From Aspergillus flavus (taxonomy: Eukaryota > Ascomycota > Eurotiomycetes > Eurotiales > Aspergillaceae): a stretch of DNA of 64,000 nt. The position numbers were made by a program, and so were the translations under genes. The stretch is from NCBI RefSeq assembly GCF_009017415.1, contig NC_092408.1, positions 3,782,001 to 3,846,000 on the forward strand. The letters run 5' to 3'. Below are positions 1 through 11,150 of the stretch, piece after piece. Position 1 is the stretch's first letter. Every line of letters starts with the position of its first letter. Under the pieces are notes generated by a model, which saw only the letters and a list, made by a program, of their open reading frames with translations, was not told the origin of the DNA and ran no database searches.

Positions 1-2
1 AG

Positions 3-3000
3 TTGGTTGCGAAACTGGGACAAGACTACACCGTTTATGCCTACGATTACTCCGAATATGAGACGCCTTTGGTTGGACAGGGAATGCTATCATGGGTTCT
101 TGCTTCGGCTTCTACCACGCCAAATGCCCCAGCTCATCAATCGGAAACCATGGTCACTGGTCGTGTTTGCAAAAATGTGTTGGGATTGTTCTCGAAGGGT
201 GCTCAGGAGACACTGGAGGTGAAGTTGCGGTTAGTGCCCGTTCCCACGGTCATGCAGAGCGAATACCTGGAAAGCATGCGGAAGTACCGGGAGCTGAGCA
301 CTGTTATTCCCCACGAATTCGATGCGCAGACGTGGACCAATTTCTTGCGTCAAAACCCGGGTTTGATGACACCCTCTATCACCCAGCAACCGGAACGGAC
401 GGAATCGCCTATGGACCACTCCGCAATTGAGCGTTTTCATCAATTACTCAGCGAGGGCTCGACGCCAAGAGAATTTCCACCTGTCTCTGCAAATGGGTAT
501 CGATCTGTATCACCTTCGCAGTCTGCCTTGGCAGCTGGAAGCAGAGTATCCACTCCTGGGGGCCAACGGTCACTTTATCAGCAGGACCAGGTTTCTCAAC
601 CAACACAACAGCAGTCACAACAACCCCGTCTGGACCGCGCGCAGAGTGATATCATCCGTCCCTCCTCTAGTGCTTCTATGCGAGATTCAGACTTCGCTAT
701 TCAGTCTCGATATGCCAGCCGCAGGGAATCCATTCAGTCGGGCTACGGTAGTTGCGAGGAGTCCGGAGAGTCCCAACCTCGGAAACGAGCTAAGCTGTAT
801 CGAGCGGAATGCCCTGGGAAGTCAGACTTCAACATCGAGAGGCAGCCGAGCTCCCTGCGGGTAGCGGCGAGTACAGCTGCTTCTGTTCGTATTCACCGCC
901 CCACGCCAATCAATCCTGCCATCGCTGCTGCTCAGAATTCCCATGAAGAACCGGTTCGGCCACCCACCCCTATCTCCAATACGAATGACCTCCCTCGCCG
1001 GGCACGCACCATGCCGAGCCTTCTGCGTGAATCGTCCGTCCAGAGCAACAACTACGAGTCCCCATATAACGCTAGCGATGACCAAACTCCCATTGAATGC
1101 AACACGCACTCTCCAGAAGAGTCTCGTTACCAAGGTCTTTTCGAGCCTTCATTCAGCATGCCATCCTCGCCCCCCGTATTGGACTGCAGCTTCGCAGCCC
1201 GCTCCAGCCCAGTTCTCCCACCTATGGTCACTGATCCTGATTCTGGATTCATGAGTGGTGGCGTGGAAGAACTTTTAGATGAAGACATCGGCACACCGTT
1301 AGAAGATTACACAAGGCCTGTGACGAACGACGCTGGCAGTGAGAAGCGGAGAGACCACCCAGCAGTGCAGGCCAGTTCACCTGTTGGCGCTCGCCCGAAC
1401 CAGGAGACCCGAAATGAGAATACCGTCGTCGGCGATGAGTCCCAAGGACAACCTGCGAAGGAATCAGCCCCCGCACCTCCCCGTGCACCAGCTAGCGCTG
1501 CGGGCTCGAGGCCGTCTTCACGCGCAAGCTTTAGACAGGCTCCTAAGCCTCTGGCCCCTGCTCCTATGTCCCAGAGTGAGATAGAGCAGCTAATAAGCGC
1601 AATTCCCGCAAGTGACCCCGTTATGCCATCACAATCTCAAGGCCAGAATTCCGCTTGGGCAGCTGGGCCAATGAGTGATTTCACCGCTGCAGAGACCCCT
1701 GCTCCGCAGCGAGTGGCAGAGGACGGCAAAGTCCGCAGTGGGGCGGGTGCGAGAAGATTAAGACAGGTTCAGGCACGCCTCGATAAATGCATTCGCGATG
1801 GACAGGTTCCCCCTTACTGTGAAAACTGTGGTGCGATCGAGACCCCTACATGGCGTAGGGCCTGGTCCAAGGAGATCATTGGGAATGAGCAAGAGGCCGA
1901 TGAAATGAAGAAGGATTCGGGCATGTTGTTTTGGCAGTCTCTCGAGCGGAATGATCAAGACAAAGTTACCAAATTCAAGATCTACAAGAAGAGTCTCGCT
2001 GACATCGACAATGACTTTGCTCAAGTCCTTCTTTGCAACCGTAAGTGATAAAGATTTGCTAACTGATTTGCGCTCTTGATACTGACATGAAAAAAGCATG
2101 CGGCCTTTGGCTTCACAAGTTTAAGTCCATGCGACCAGAGAACAAATGGAACAAATCCTCAAATGGTAAGAGGAAGCGTCCACCTAGGAACCGCAGGGGA
2201 GGCGGCCCCCTTTCAACCAATGGTGCTGCAACTAGGAGCCAAAGTCGAGCTGAGTTGACCAAAGTGGATGGTTCCTCGCCCGTCGCATCAGATGCCTCGT
2301 CCCCGGCAGCAGAAGACGGCATAACCCCTCGTGATACCAACAACAATGAAAACGAGAACGAGGATGATTCCCAGGAACCCCCGTCCAAGCGGCGGCGCGC
2401 AACCAGTTTGGAACCCCGGAAGTCATCGGACACTGCGGGAAGTCGTTGGCAAGAGGACAATGCGATCGAGGCCCTCAGGCGAGCTATCCAGTCTAGTCCT
2501 GCTAGGAATCTCGAGAGTCGCAATTCTGCCACGGCGGGTGAGAATAGTCTTACTCCCAAATCTGTACGGAGAGTTCTGTTTCCTAATTCGCAGGCTGAGG
2601 GCGGCCCTTTGAAAGCTCTAGGCGAGTCGGTTCTGAACAGCCCACGCCGTAGCCCTCGCGTGGCTTCTCACGAGTCTGCCAAGCAACCTCAGGACAAAGA
2701 GAATGGCACTTCTGACCTAGACTGTCTCTTTGAGAGCCCGAGCTTTGAGCTAGACCTGCCTACCAGCCCTACCCCAAGGCGGCGCAATCCTCGCACCGGC
2801 GTGTTGGGTGAAAAGTCGCTTTCGTTGCCGGGTCACTCACCTTCGTCGTCTAAAGTACGGAAGGACATCAACACCACCCCCACGAAACTTACCGCGCAAC
2901 GGCTCCAGCGCATCCAAAATAGCCCCGGATCATCGCCACGCCAGGGTAAAACCCCCAAGCAGTCGCGCCTTCACATGCCTGAATTGCCCTCTCTCCCCGA

Positions 3001-3421
3001 CGATGCCTTCAGTGCGGATGCATTCGACGGAATGGATAAAGTTATTGTGGATATCTTCTCTGATGCTCCTGCCACGAACGCTGACTCTTTGTTCGGCTTT
3101 GACCCAACCAAATGCCCGTCCAGTAGCAACTGGCCGGATTGGTTGCCGTCCGACTACGTCTCGCCCAATGGATCTGAGGAAGAGCAGAATAACGGAGATG
3201 ATGATTCTGGTAATCTCATCAACGCGCTCCTATCCAACTCGGACCTCCATAAAGAAAACCATTTTGATATTTTCAATCTTGATTCGAACATCCTCGACTC
3301 CGGATTTTTCAGCTCTGATGCCCTGGATACCGACGTAATGGCCCTGAATGTCAAGGCTAAGTCGGCCGAGGGATCGAGCCACAAAGAACAAGCACAAAAC
3401 AATACGCCTAATGCTTCATGA
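3..3421 (+). CDS. ams2: Ams2/Spt21-like GATA zinc-finger protein (5' partial)
   Basis: Two exons, 3-2040 and 2097-3421, at least 1120 residues; the reading frame is open at the left window edge, so the true start is missing. The N-terminus (LGQDYTVYAYDYSEYETP, then LVGQGMLSWVLA) matches the Spt21/Ams2 family, nuclear regulators linked in yeasts to histone gene expression. A GATA-type finger follows near residue 610: CENC opens it and CNPC closes it, and the intron splits the codon just after CN. The loop between the two cysteine pairs is about 68 residues, far longer than the 17-18 of classic GATA fingers. Between and after these parts the protein is Ser/Pro-rich and probably disordered, with basic clusters such as RKRAKL and SKRRRA that could be nuclear signals. 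It converges on the RPA3 gene. Family assignment is confident; the regulatory role is inferred from relatives. Confidence 0.85.
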
Positions 3422-4047
3422 GTTCCCTTGACTATTATTTTTCTGTTACCTTTTTATTGTGATGAGCATCCGAGACTTTCTTTTGCATTTTTCTTTCTTT
3501 TTGATGTGTTTTTCAAGCGACGGCGTTGGTGGGTTGGAACCTGTACCGAGAGTACCCCGTTGGTCTTGGGATTGTCCTGTCTTTTAGTCTCCCTTCCATG
3601 TTCAAGTCATGATTAGCATGTATCAGGCACTGCTGAATGTGCCGTCGACACTTTACTATTACTATAACTCCTCAAAAACCGAGGACGAGTTGACTCGTCT
3701 TGAATTACGATAACAAAAGAAAACAAATACAAAATAAATCGAAGAAAGAAGTAATCTTGTCTGTTTCTGAAGTAGATGTAGTCAAAAGCTACTAATCAAA
3801 TACTAGTCTAATATACGTTATACATCCTAAATATATAATCATCTTAACTACACTACACGAGGCAGGACAAAATAGCCATAATGCAAGAGCATGATAGTAT
3901 AATTAATATTCAACGCTCTTCTAATGCCACTATTTTACTGCATTGCCATCCTGCTTATATGCCACCCCTATGTCTAGAGACAAGTCCCAAACATATGCAC
4001 CCTGGTATCAAAAAACAAGGGAGAAAAAAGACATGAAAAATAACCAA
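3422..4047. other. Intergenic, convergent 3' regions
   Basis: This stretch separates the stop codons of two convergent genes. It is AT-rich from about 3650 onward and shows no ORF with coding character. It probably holds the two 3' untranslated regions. Confidence 0.5.
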
Positions 4048-4551
4048 TTACTCAGCCGACTCATAGAACAGCGATTTAAACCGATGTGTCGCATTAACAA
4101 CATTCTCGTAAATCTTATAATCTGTCAAAGAACCACCATCAGCCAAAGCTCCCTATCAAGGAAAGAAGGGAACAACATACCGCAATCAGAGGGATTCCCC
4201 CAATCAAAGCTGCCCAACACCCTCACTCCAAGACCCTGTTCGTACACATCGGTCAGCATGAGATCATACCTCGTCTGCTATAGTCCGTAGGATATGTCGA
4301 AAACTCACCTGCCCCTCAACATCAGTCACCTTCCCAACAACCTCGACCAACTTCCCCATCTGCAGATGCGAATCGGGCTTCAGGATCAGCGTCACGTCTC
4401 CATTATCTCCACACGTGATGGTCGCCGTGTCGCCGCGGAGAGCTGTTACTGTGCCCAGTATACGGACGGTGTTTGTGACGTGGGGGTTTGCGTTGGAGGG
4501 GTGGAAGGCGTGGAGGTGGGCGGGGAGGACGCGGGGTGTTTGGAGGGACAT
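4048..4551 (-). CDS. Replication protein A subunit 3 (RPA14)
   Basis: Three exons on the minus strand: 4551-4309, 4235-4181 and 4121-4048, giving 123 residues. Introns are 73 and 59 bp with standard GT..AG ends. Residues 1-81 form the first part of an OB fold (NTVRILGTVTALRGDTATI, then KLVEVVGKVTD); exon 2 encodes GLGVRVLGSFDWGNPSDC and exon 3 the C-terminal helix YENVVNATHRFKSLFYESAE, the part that in RPA14 joins the trimerisation helix bundle. RPA is the nuclear single-stranded-DNA-binding heterotrimer used in replication and repair. Length and exon joins fit the fungal RPA3 family. The long single ORF across exon 1 ends in intron 1, so an unspliced reading gives a false C-terminus. Confidence 0.85.
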
Positions 4552-5283
4552 TTTGTTTTCCTTTCCTTTGGTCTTTTGATTCGTTTGGTGGGGATTGAGG
4601 CGATGGATTGTTGTTTGGGGGAGAGACTGGGGTTGTATCGAGTGATTAGGTGGAGAGAAAGTGTGGAGTGGATATTATTGATTGATCGATGGGTTTCATT
4701 CAGTTCTGATGATCGCAGGATATCCATATCGGCGCGTGACGCGTGGTCATGTGATTAGAAGTGGTTCATTAGACTAACCGTTTTGGGTGTTGCCCTATAG
4801 GGTCACGGGTCCATCACGACCGAGCTTACTATATAGTATACACTGTATCTTGAGATAAGCACTAATTCTTTGGGATATTAGATCCAATTAGCACGTAAAA
4901 CATTTAATACGTGGAAATACCCTACTACTCCGTAAAGGGGTAAAAGTGCAGCTACTGATGTCAATCCCATTGTTCCATAAGTCTCTCTTAAGCCAACCTC
5001 GGCGCAGTAGCTTGGATGACGCATTTCTCTCCATACTCTTGCCATCAGCTTCATAAGTAGGAGAGGGGTCTCGCGCAAAACCATGACTTCTAATTCTTTG
5101 TTGTAAAGGTTGGACCTTTCGGAACTTTGGACTCGGTTAGGTTCTTTTTCGTGGTGATGGTCCATGGGAAGTGGGTGAGACCGGAGACGTTTTCTGGTAT
5201 TGCGGGTTAGAATGAATACTTGTTATCTTATTCATTTATTTATCTATATAACTGGGATTTGGATTTGGATTGTGTAAGGGATA

Positions 5284-5595
5284 CTATAACTGACTGAGGA
5301 TGAATTCGGCTTTGTCTCTGGTAGGACGGCGTTGGTGGATGGCGATAGAGATGTAGTCGGTGGGAGTGCCGTTCCACGTAATATTCAGGTCCTGGCCGAT
5401 GTCGTACCACGGATTGAGGTCGAGGGTGTTGTTTTTTCCCGGGAGTGGTGGGGCAATGAAGTAGAATTGGGAGTAGACGGGCAATACGAGCAGCAGGAAT
5501 AGTAGGACGCCTAACTGGCAGAGTAGTCCCTTGCCATGGGTCCGAAAGACAAACACTATATAAGCAGGGGTTGGAGGGAGAGAAAAAGCCCTCAC
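5284..5595 (-). pseudogene. Remnant of a secreted/membrane protein N-terminus
   Basis: A minus-strand open frame holds a signal-peptide-like stretch (GVLLFLLLVLPVYS) followed by QFYFIAPPLPGKNNTLDLNP and DLNITWNGTPTDYISIAIHQ. This pattern, a processed N-terminus then 'NP..IG..LNITW', is typical of fungal secreted or single-pass membrane proteins of unknown function. No in-frame ATG precedes the signal peptide: the only nearby ATG (at the CCATGG near 5536) is in another frame. The frame also ends after about 100 codons, where relatives continue. It overlaps the likely promoter of the adenylation gene that starts at 5641. I read it as a decayed fragment; a short expressed protein with a distant first exon is possible. 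Confidence 0.35.
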
Positions 5596-5640
5596 TCACT
5601 CACTCACTCTCCATCTCACACCTCAAGGTCTCTAAACAAC

Positions 5641-7445
5641 ATGGCACAAACCATCCCACTACCCCTGCCTGGCATCGAGCATGGAAAAAGAATCCTCGCC
5701 TCGGTGGTTGAGACACGGGCACGAGATGGACCAGAAAGTACTTGGGTGTCTGTGCCCATTGACAACGAAGACTTGTCGCGCGGATTCAAGGACATCAGCT
5801 TCCAGCAGCTGAACAATGCAGCTAATCATGCCGCTCGGTGGCTTGGTGAACACCTGCCAGGAACATCGGAGCCGTTTCAATGTTTCGCTTATGCGGGACC
5901 TAAGGACTTTCGATATCCTATTCTCGCTGTTGCGGCTGCTAAGATCCAGAAAGTGGTATGTAGCTTGAGATATTGGGGGAAGAGGAACATCGATCGCTGA
6001 CAACTAGTTCGTGATAGATGGTTCTTCCATCTCCTTTGGTAACCGCTGAGGCGCAGCTACGGATTCTCGAGAATAAGAGGTGTACCGTGTATTTGCGACC
6101 ATCGTCAATGGCAAGCCAAGTGGATGCAATTCTACGCGAGGCACCACGTATTCAGGCTGTTGAGGTTCCAGAGATAGACGAGTTTATGCGGGAAGACGAA
6201 GCTGTGCCTTACAGTTACGGCAAAACTTGGGAGGAAGGAAAGGACGATCCCTGGCTTGTATTTCACACATCCGGCACGACAGGTCCGTACATGCATCATA
6301 TCCAGATCTTTCTCCACTGGAATGCTTGCTGACTGCTGGTTTAGGTTATCCGAAGCCCGTTACCTATACTCATAGCATGATGACTTTCCCTGATATTGCC
6401 GCGTCACTGCCGGATGTTGAATTAGGTTATATCCACCAGTATGCCTACCGAAGGTGGTATACGCCAGTACCATCACTGCATGTGAGCCCTCGCCACCGTC
6501 AATTACTCTGTAGTTGCTGTAACTAAACAAGGTACACCCAGTTCGTGGGGACCGTAATGACACTCGGCATGCCGACCTTTCTGCACATGATCACAGTCGT
6601 GGGTCCGCCGGTACCGCCATCAGCAGAAATCATCACGAAAACCCTCCAATATGGCCAGGTCGAAGGCGCCCTTTTACCACCGGCACTAATCGATGTGCTC
6701 TGCCAAACTTCACCTGGCCTAGACGCTCTCCGCCAACTGAAATTTGTCCATTACGCAGGCGCCCCCCTCTCGAAAAAGACAGGGGACCAGCTAGCCTCCC
6801 ACGTCCGCATAGTCCCCTGCATCGGCAGCACAGAAGCTGGTGGCTACTTCACTAAGATTCACGATCACCGCGACGCATGGGATTACATCTCCTTCCAAGA
6901 CTATGCAGGAGCGGTATTCGAAAAACGACTTGACGACCTTTACGAACTAGTCTTCACTCGTCGCCCGGGGGACTCACCACAACAGATTTTCAAGTTATAT
7001 CCAGACATCGACCGCTTCGAAACCAAGGATCTCTGGACAGAACATCCAGTTCACAAGGGTCTCTGGAAGATCATCGGCCGCACTGATGATTACGTCTATC
7101 TCTCTCATGCGGATGGATTGCACGCCTCGCTGTTAGAACCAGAAATCGAAGCACATCCACGTGTAAGATCTGCTTTGATCGGTGGCTATGGTCGTCCTGC
7201 TCCTGTGCTTATTTGTTGAGCTGTTTTCGACGGAGAAGGGAGAAACTCAGGAGGAGTTGATCTCTAGTCTGCAGCCGTATATTGAGAAGGTAAATGCCCG
7301 GGTTCATGACTGTGTGAGACTTTCTACGGAGCGGGTCATCGTTGCAGCGGAGAAGAAGCCGTTTATTCGGACCATTAAAGGTAGTGTTGCTAGAATGCAG
7401 ACTCTCGCGTTGTATGAGGACGAGATTGCGGCGTTGTTTTCTTAG
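5641..7445 (+). pseudogene. NRPS-like adenylation-domain gene with frameshift
   Basis: Exons 5641-5955, 6018-6282, 6345-6481 and 6542-7445 join cleanly into an AMP-binding (ANL superfamily) domain. Visible motifs: VFHTSGTTG (nucleotide loop), GSTEAGGYF, IIGRTDDYVYLSHADG, and near the end PFIRTIKGSVARMQTLALY with the conserved lysine of the A10 motif. Such domains start fungal NRPS-like reductases and synthetases by activating an aryl or acyl acid. Two defects are seen. The frame ends in TGA at 7217-7219 just after PAPVLIC, while the matching continuation (LFVELFSTEKGETQEEL) lies in another frame, which implies a one-base indel near 7205-7213. The protein also stops after the A domain, with no carrier, thioesterase or reductase domain. 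A sequencing error could explain the first defect but not the second. Confidence 0.7.
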
Positions 7446-8593
7446 GGTAGGTATACTTAGGTATACTCTGTTGTAGGTATCTGGGCTTCAATAGTGGGAA
7501 TCTAAACCATGCTGTAGAAGAATCCCATCCTCGGAAAGTGAAAGAAAACGATAACAAACGGGAGATACATCCAATATCATACCATGCCATCTAATTATGG
7601 GCCCCAAGCCGTTATGCATCTAACAGCGAATATAGATCTTGACACATTCGGCCCTATGATTCTCATGATGCAGCATTTACTGGTCATGGCCAAGAAATTC
7701 CAAGCCCTCCAGATGCTGTACTAGATGACTTTCTCCCAGCTGCATGTATTGATGATACTATTCAGGCATGACTGAGATCCTCGAGACTTTTCGTCCAGAT
7801 GACATTCTCGCAGATCCACCCTCTTTTCCTTAGTGGTGTAATTGCCCGATGCCCTATTAAACAAATTTAACATCTGTTTCAATTACCGTCCGCACACAGT
7901 GTGTCTTGTCTTCCCCCTCTACGACAAAGGCAATATCAGCACCGTTGCCTATCAAAAGAGATGGCTCGTTCTTGATATACGAATAGAATTTCGGCGTTAT
8001 ATCACCACCAGGGACGAGAGTCATTGCTCCACTTATAGACAACAATATCAAGCCTTTGGTAGGATTTTGGAGATTCACGCCCCGACAAAATGCCATACAG
8101 TACATCCACGGACCTTGTTTGCATGTAAGCGGTGGTTCCCATGAATTACTGGAGCGTCACCCACGTTGTATCCTTCATCTATTAAGCTGGCATTTAGACT
8201 AAGAACCGATTTAACGAGAGAAGACATGTGTGAATAACCGGCGCAAGGAGGGGTAATGGAGGTCTTGAAGTTGTTTGTGTGTTCTAAGTAATCGGTTGAC
8301 GCCGATTGCAAGGATGCAATTGGTAAGTATAAAGAGCCAAGACTAATTATAAGTTAATTAGTATAGTTACCTGACCAGCGCCTATATGCATAAAATTAAC
8401 ACCTATACCATGCTACTAGATAGGGTCACGGACTCGGATATCGTTCTTAAGTCATGTGGCAACCCATCCCTTTCTCTCTTACTCTACTAACATCGTTATT
8501 TGTACTGCGATATACTAATATTCATGCGGAAACACTGTGTCAGTATACCTGCACCGCGAATTTCGCATTCTCCGGATTATTTAGGCGTTTCAC
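7446..8593. other. AT-rich accessory spacer, possible decayed ORFs
   Basis: No intact gene is visible. On the minus strand, two overlapping frames (8311-8075 and 8105-7857) read as plausible protein, for example SGAMTLVPGGDITPKFYSYI and GNGADIAFVVEGEDKTHC, and could be one small gene broken by a frameshift. I do not recognise the family. Confidence 0.3.
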
Positions 8594-9555
8594 CATGAAT
8601 ATAGAACCTCAAGAGTGGATCGATTACTTTTCTCTGGACATCAACCGCCCTTCAACAGCAATAAAGCAATCCATGATGTGAGCCACTTCAAACGCTTTCC
8701 ATACAATGATAAAGAGTGGAAATTTGGCGGTCGAGCGCAACCAGCCACAGCACTTAGGGGTCCTATTTTAGTCCTTTGGTTACACGTTAAGACGGGAGAT
8801 ACAAAAACCACATATGTTGCTAAAACTGTAAGCGGCTGTTAATAGAAGCTTTCGTCCATGACCTCTACACATGGGCTGACTTCGCACAAGTTCTCAGACT
8901 ACAGTGAAGATGAAGCAAGAGCACAGCTCAGACGGATTCCCTCAAAGCAGCACTCTGTGGAGGATGTGAAACAAAATCTCGACCCCTTTCTTAATGAGAC
9001 AAGAGCTCTTGAACATCTCAATCAACACTGTTCTCCGTCACGGAGAATATATTTCCCTCAATATTATGGAGTGCTTACTGATATCAACAACTCGAAATTT
9101 CCTCTAAGGTATAAGCCACGACGTCAAGCAGTTGTTCTGGAAGCTATCAAACCAGATATGGCTTGCCGACGTATACTTGCGACTGGTGATGCTTCAATGT
9201 CAAATCTGAAGGAAGGCTTCTCTATGAGACTCAACAGCTTGCCACTCGGTTCGTTCGAGGTAGACTGGTACGGATCTCTATTGACAGATCGACTTCGCCG
9301 TGTCGATGCATTGTATGATATTGGGATTGTACATGGTGACATTGAAGATCATCATTTTAGACTTCCGGGGGAATTTTATGACATAGTCCTCTATGATTTT
9401 CTATATCATATACATTTTCTCCAAAGGTGCCTTATCTCATTAGTGCTCGGAACCCTCGCCCACTATCAGTGATAAAGAAACATGAGAAACGCCAAGTTGA
9501 GGATCAAATATATGCACGGTATTTAGCGACCTATAACCATTGGAAGGGGTATTAA
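8594..9555 (+). pseudogene. Protein-kinase-like domain gene, multiply frameshifted
   Basis: The region reads as one fungal kinase-like protein spread over all three plus frames. From ATG 8594: EPQEWIDYFSLDINRP, then in a new frame EWKFGGRAQPATALRGPILV, then EAFVHDLYTWADFAQVL, then SVEDVKQNLDPFLNETRALE, RRIYFPQYYGVLTDIN, VVLEAIKPDMACRRILA and DIGIVHGDIEDHHFRLPG, and finally, in yet another frame, SYTFSPKVPYLISARNP up to a TAA at 9553-9555. HGDIEDHH matches the catalytic-loop position (H-G-D) of this large Aspergillus family of unknown function. Frame changes fall near 8660-8680, 8840, 8900 and 9405. None fits an intron of normal size; the last is explained by loss of one T in GATTTTCT. I call it a pseudogene with good confidence. 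Confidence 0.75.
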
Positions 9556-9575
9556 AGCAAAACAGTGCCCAGCAG

Positions 9576-10136
9576 ATGGACTTTCGACTTTATCTTGCTG
9601 AATCATTTCAATCGAACGATGCCCTACTGGGTGCACTTTTCAACCCGCCAAAGCAAACTGAGGACTTGGAATTAATAATATTGAGAGTCACTCATCGCCC
9701 TGATGGTAGGTTTTCATTCATTAATTGATATACATACTCATGATTTACTCAACTTTCCATTTCAGGCTATACTATGCCGTCTTTGGCCTCGTTATTCCCT
9801 TTCCTGGAAGCAATCCGACCGAATGACTGCCCTAGCTGGCATATACACAGAGCACAGCAGCTGAAGTATGAGCCTGTCTGGGTTCTTTATATTGATCAAG
9901 GAGACAGGCATGGAAATAAAGAGGTCGAATCATTGTCAATAGTATCTATATATGGCAGGGATCTTATTGATGTGGACATGTTAAAGACGGGACAAGGATG
10001 TTTCTTTCTTCTTTTACTTCCCCGGTCATGGGCTATAGAGGAACCCAACAGCAAAGTCCTTGCAATTTGCAGTCAGCTCCTCATCCCTGGCAAATCAGGC
10101 ACCATCATTAAGAAGGTCGAATTCGATCAGTACTGA
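9576..10136 (+). CDS. Hypothetical protein, two exons
   Basis: Exons 9576-9705 and 9766-10136 join through a 60-bp intron with GTAGGT donor and TTTCAG acceptor, giving about 166 residues. The protein begins MDFRLYLAESF and contains LRVTHRPDGYTMPSLASLFP, RPNDCPSWHIHRAQQLKYEP, VWVLYIDQGDRHG and SGTIIKKVEFDQY. I do not recognise a family. The good splice signals and a steady composition across the junction favour a real gene, or a recent one. It starts 20 bp after the kinase-like pseudogene ends and might once have been part of the same locus. An in-frame open stretch extends 5' to 9540 without an ATG. Confidence 0.4.
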
Positions 10137-10429
10137 TATTATGGGTCTATCTATACCTTGTTAATATATATATGTATATATATTTGCGCTTGCACAAAGC
10201 ATACGAATACACGGATTTGTGTATACACCAGAAAGGGCAGCGTTGGAAGCAGAAGCGGACCTTTGAGACAGGACTGCTTCGAATCCTCAACACCAATCTA
10301 AGAAAGGTAAATAGCCTCGAAAGCTCCATCTCTGGCTATCTTTTTCAAGGCTGTTCCGAAGCAACCAACATATACAATTCTATCATCTTCTTAGATATTT
10401 CAAGTCCGGCTGCTGCGCGAGGTTAAACC
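10137..10429. other. Spacer with TA microsatellite
   Basis: About 290 bp containing a short TATATA/TATGTATA tract at 10160-10181. No gene is visible. Confidence 0.4.
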
Positions 10430-10560
10430 CTTAGACAAGTATTTCAAGTGTGTAGGATGTTGGTGCCGCCTGGGCGACACTGATTGGCATTGCCTGGCAG
10501 TCCTTATGAAGAACTGCCAGGAGGAAGAGTACAAGGAATAAGGTCGTTGTGTGGAGGTTT
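10430..10560 (-). pseudogene. Start-less copy of the small signal-peptide protein (copy C)
   Basis: On the minus strand, one frame reads LFLVLFLLAVLHKDCQAMPI then SVAQAAPTSYTLEILV and a TAA at 10431-10433. It aligns with the N-terminus of the intact gene at 12457-12789 (FLFLSLAVLMQGCQALP, then TRAANAAPTFSAP). The position of the ATG is ACG here, and an in-frame TAA lies just upstream. The transmembrane and tail parts are absent. I read it as a decayed duplicate. Confidence 0.5.
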
Positions 10561-10639
10561 TATGAGAGTATGGTGAGGTAGCTTTTAGTGAGCTTTTGAT
10601 GGAAGAAGAGACGGTTTGTTGAGATGGTTTGTATTGTAA

Positions 10640-10745
10640 GGTTATTGTGAGGTTTGGTCGGTACTTATTGGCAAGGCCTGGGAGCCCTGCAGAAGGACTA
10701 CCAAAAAGAGGAAGAGAAGGGAGAAGAAGATAAGTATTATAGAGA
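10640..10745 (-). pseudogene. Start-less copy of the small signal-peptide protein (copy B)
   Basis: A second minus-strand remnant reads LIFFSLLFLFLVVLLQGSQA then LPISTDQTSQ and a stop at 10642-10644. It matches the same signal-peptide segment as the intact gene at 12457-12789. Where the intact gene has ATG, the aligned codon is ATA. Copies B and C lie about 190 bp apart in the same orientation, so at least one tandem duplication happened here. Confidence 0.5.
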
Positions 10746-11149
10746 TTTATTTGTAAGTTGATAGTAAGGTTTGGTTGAGGTAAGTAGTAAGTATAAGTAC
10801 ATACTAAGTTAAGGAAAGAGGGCCTCACAGGTGCTGAGTAAGCAACTCACAATACATTAAGGAACTGAGTACTCTGTATAGAGCTTTCTATCTTTAATAT
10901 CACACTACATCACCAACTTAACCCTTATAGGTGTCCAAATTGCTTTTCTAGGTGTCCTTCTAACACAACCTAAGCTTTTAATGAGAGCACAACCCACTTT
11001 CCTGTCACATGATCACAGTTAGGGTTAGTGTTAATATCAACGCCTTCGGTTTGAGTATAAAATGGAATGCATACACAGCTGATATGAGTAGAGGGCGACT
11101 GTTCATATATGCTCGGATGGCATTCTCGATGTTCCTCTCACAGCACTCC
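10746..11149. other. Intergenic, nothing recognised
   Basis: About 400 bp of AT-rich spacer between the signal-peptide remnants and the prolyl-tRNA synthetase fragment. I see no gene, tRNA box pair or clear repeat in it. Confidence 0.4.
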
Positions 11150-11150
11150 T

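Noticed and set aside
10400..10828. 142-codon minus-strand ORF
   Set aside because: It is in a different frame from the signal-peptide remnants, which explain this DNA better.
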